Below, piece after piece: positions 61,361 to 64,000 of a stretch of 64,000 nt of DNA. The position numbers were made by a program, and so were the translations under genes. Below the pieces are notes generated by a model, which was not told where the DNA came from, ran no database searches, and saw only the letters and a list, made by a program, of their open reading frames with translations. The stretch spans positions 3,957-67,956 of the forward strand of contig VZRS01009527.1 in the NCBI GenBank assembly GCA_013398055.1. The letters run 5' to 3'. Source of the stretch: Ifrita kowaldi (taxonomy: Eukaryota; Chordata; Aves; Passeriformes; Cinclosomatidae). Numbering within the stretch: the stretch's first letter is position 1; every line of letters begins with the position of its first letter.

Positions 61361-63400
61361 CATGGGGAAAGAAACAGAAAAAAATGCATCTAATTAATTT
61401 TGCATCTGTTCTTACTTATGGACTGTGCTCTTATGTTGACTGGTTACCTCAGATTCAACATTCAAATGTAACGCGTGAATTATTTTTAACTCCAGCCTGG
61501 TAAATATCAACTATCTGCTGCTCAGACTGCCTTAGCAGATAAGTTGCCAGGCTGAACTGAATTCATTAACCAGTGACAATAAAAACATTTGCAGGACAGG
61601 AATCATCATCAGAGGAGGGAATTAAGACATCCTAAAGTGCAAGCAAACACACCCTGACATTTCCCCAGTAGAAAAATTAGTCAACAGGACTATGAACTCC
61701 CACACTGATCTGTGTCCCCTCAGCTTGGCCTCCTGATTGTAAACTGGGAGAAGCCTCCACCCGAGCAGGCTGAAAACATCTGCTGCATAACAGAAGCTTT
61801 TCCCTGCACATCCACCTGCCTCTATTTTCCCAGGTGCTGGGCTTCTATGAAAGAGTTGTCTGTGCAGCAGCTCCCTCTCAGGTGGTCTCTGCCCATCAAC
61901 ATGGCTTTATTGACAAAGTATCTGTGTGTCCTACATGCACAGACATTTTGGGGAAGGTCACATAGTGAGTGGGGCTCTAAGTCCCTGAGTCTTTTGCCTG
62001 AGTACATCCTTCATGCTCAAGTGCATCCCAGGAGTCAAAATAGAGTCCTAGAGACACAGCCCTTTTCATAGCCTAAATGTTCTGTAACATGCTTTTTAAA
62101 TTAGATGGTAAAGAAAACTAAATGATCCCTTCCTTCTCGCTCATATGGTTCTTCTTAGAGCCACCTTTATTCTACTATCCTACTCCTTCTCCTCCTCTTC
62201 CCCTAAAACAAAGAAACTTCCCTCATGTTGCTCCCCATGCCATTTCCAGGAGTGCTGTCTGCTCCCAGAAAGCAGCACCACCCCTCTATTCCTGTATTTC
62301 AGATTTGAGAGATGGAATAGCTTGGTGGGCCTTTATAACAGAATTTTTTTCCAATACAAAGAGCAGCTTGAGCTGTTCCTTGTACTTGCTGCTGCCAGTG
62401 GGCTTTACAAGGCCCCCAAGAGGTGTGACAGCAGATCAGGGCACCTCGAGGAGACAGTGGTTTCATTGGCATCTTGCTACAAGAGTGATGGTATCAATTC
62501 TGAGTCACCTCCTTTGCCCACCCTGCCATCTCAGCTGTGCCTCACAGGGACATTATCAAGAGTTCTTCTGCCAGCTACACCAAGAGTTGCCTTAATTTGC
62601 TTCTTTTAGGTCAAAAGTACTGCTGAAGACCCCAGCAGAGAAATAAGTTTCTTAGTTACCTCAGGTGGGCCCAATAGCCCAGAGTAGGCTCCCCAGCTGA
62701 TGTTTTTCTCAAAATGAGATTTGTTTAAAACTGAATGGTTTAAGATCAGTTACCTAAAGTCCCTGGGGGAATCCATTCCTGCAATCAATGAGAAAGCTGG
62801 GCCAGAATTGAAAAATAGGAGTGGGACTGTGCATGTAAATGTGAGAAAAAGAGGGACAGGTGAAAAAACAATATACAAATACCTCTTGTTAAAAGCCAGA
62901 ATCTCTCTTTCCCTGAGAAAACCTTGAGAGGGTCAAGAGATGTGCTTGGGCTCAGCCTCACGCAGATGTGGCACGGTGTGGCCTTTGGCACAGCTGGGAG
63001 CAGGGCAGGATGGCAGCACTGTTGTTGCACTTCTGCAAGGATGCTGGTCTGTTCAGCTGGGTAGGAGGAAAATCTCACCAAACAATGAGTTACAGGCCTC
63101 TGGCCAGAGGTGTCACTCCTGACTTGGCTACTTGGATCTTTCAGTCCAAAAGCAGGCTGAAAGATGTTCAGATCTGTGAGTGGAGTGGTTCAGGGCTTCC
63201 TGTGGGTGAGAAATAAGGTCTTGAAAATGTTTTTACGTAGAAGCGGTTGCTCTGATGAAGCCTCAGTCCACCTCCAATTCTTTTTCTGGTTTGAATAGAC
63301 AAGATCCTGAATTTCAGCTGGTCAGATGAAAAGGGATAAATCTAGTCACACTGTTGCAGCTGAGGGTTGAGTCATGTGAAGACAGGAGGGAGCGGCAGAG
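61361..63400. other. Noncoding stretch, nothing recognised
   Basis: Two overlapping plus frames of about 155 codons (62122-62609) exist but carry no domain, signal or family motif, and no splice context makes them convincing. Confidence 0.45.
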
Positions 63401-63600
63401 TCAGACCTCTTTTTTTTTTTTTCCACTATCTTGAAATACGTTATTAGAGACTTGGATGGTGATATAGTCTCCGTGTATAACTTCAGAAACTGCTANCCAC
63501 TATCTTGAAATACATTATTAGAGACTTGGACGGTGATATAGTCTCTGTGTATAACTTCAGAAACTGCTATAATCTGCCATACATTGCTGTAACCTCTTCT
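63400..63600 (+). mobile_element. Doubtful ancient CR1/L3-like fragment
   Basis: Each duplicated unit includes TATCTTGAAATACATTATTA, GAGACTTGGACGGTGATATA and then an ACTTCAGAAACTGC stretch. This resembles the remembered RT-region nucleotides of old CR1/L3 elements (ATATCTTCATTAATGACTTGGAT ... ATAGAGAG ... AAATTTGC). The match is weak and short. Confidence 0.25.
63423..63569 (+). repeat. 73-bp duplication separated by a single N
   Basis: 63423-63495 and 63497-63569 are the same 73-base sequence with three differences (ACG/ACA, GGATGG/GGACGG, CTCCGTG/CTCTGTG), joined through one N at 63496. All three are transitions. The pattern fits two alleles or two contig ends placed side by side better than a natural tandem repeat. 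Confidence 0.92.
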
Positions 63601-64000
63601 ACTCCCAGATCTGCACATCTTGTCAGTGCTCCTCTTTAAACAGAAATGTTCCTCTACTGCAGGATTTTTTGACAGGTTTTCACTGCTAATAGGTCATAAG
63701 TTAAGACAACTTGGTTAAGTGCTTGTATGTCACATAGAAGGTCTGTTCCTACTAAAAAAATTCTTGATTTGTACAGAATGAAACATATGGAAATTAATAG
63801 TGATGATGATGGTGCAGGGAAATTCTTTGAGCCAGGAAAATAAACTATCCATTCCATTTTCAGGGAATCTATATGAAGATACAGATCCAGTCTTTTCTGG
63901 AGGCAAAGTGGTAATGTGGAGGGTTCATTCTAAATGAAAGCAGCTAACTTGCCAAAAGATTTTGATTAGCCAAAATTTTATGCTTGGAAATTTACATCAT
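63601..64000. other. Noncoding end of window
   Basis: AT-rich sequence with a small GATGATGATGG patch near 63802-63812. Nothing else recognised. Confidence 0.5.

Noticed and set aside
62122..62609. Two overlapping plus-strand frames of about 155 codons
   Set aside because: They are the longest frames in the window but overlap in different phases, lack any recognisable motif and look like composition-driven openness.
1..64000. tRNA, rRNA, CRISPR or bacterial operon content
   Set aside because: No tRNA box pattern, rRNA segment, regularly spaced repeats or ribosome-binding-site/operon structure was seen. The spliced gene and CR1 elements indicate a vertebrate.

Overview
This window looks like a piece of a bird genome. 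The evidence is a CR1 LINE 3' end closing on the bird-type ATTCTATGAT motif, an antisense CR1 that starts with CACAGAAT-type repeats, and a protein-coding exon recognisable as the first coding exon of vertebrate GALNT15. The base composition is AT-rich except near that exon. Three runs or single bases of N (20027-20064, 35598, 63496) show that it comes from a draft assembly. The bird assignment is an inference from these repeats; I cannot name the species.

Layout. The left edge (1-844) holds the only confident gene: the first coding exon of GALNT15 on the minus strand. Its signal-anchor, stem and start codon are present, together with a consensus splice donor and the GC-rich start of the following intron. 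The rest of the gene, including the catalytic and lectin domains, lies beyond position 1. A short 5' leader with a possible upstream acceptor covers about 845-1006. From there to 64000 is roughly 63 kb of noncoding DNA upstream of GALNT15. I see no other recognisable protein, tRNA, rRNA or CRISPR array.

Repeats in the noncoding part. There is a long, very decayed CR1 ORF2 fossil (33490-34790). A younger CR1 3' end (48466-49180) is split by a second CR1 in the opposite orientation. A probable LTR-type dispersed repeat lies on the minus strand (25720-25990), and a doubtful CR1 scrap near 63400-63600. There are also small tandem duplications (17162-17227, 45611-45681), homopolymers and microsatellites.

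Three segments look like exons, with a strong acceptor followed by an open, coding-like frame: 10291-10492, 43042-43153 and 52367-52463. None matches a protein I know. Several short blocks resemble enhancers or conserved noncoding elements, the best being 30270-30400 with a perfect inverted pair of GATA sites. All of these are hypotheses. I found no convincing new biological system. The most useful leads are the exon-like segment with a poly(A) signal at 10291-10829, the paired-GATA block, the overlapping upstream ORF at the GALNT15 start, and the probable assembly duplications around the N positions.
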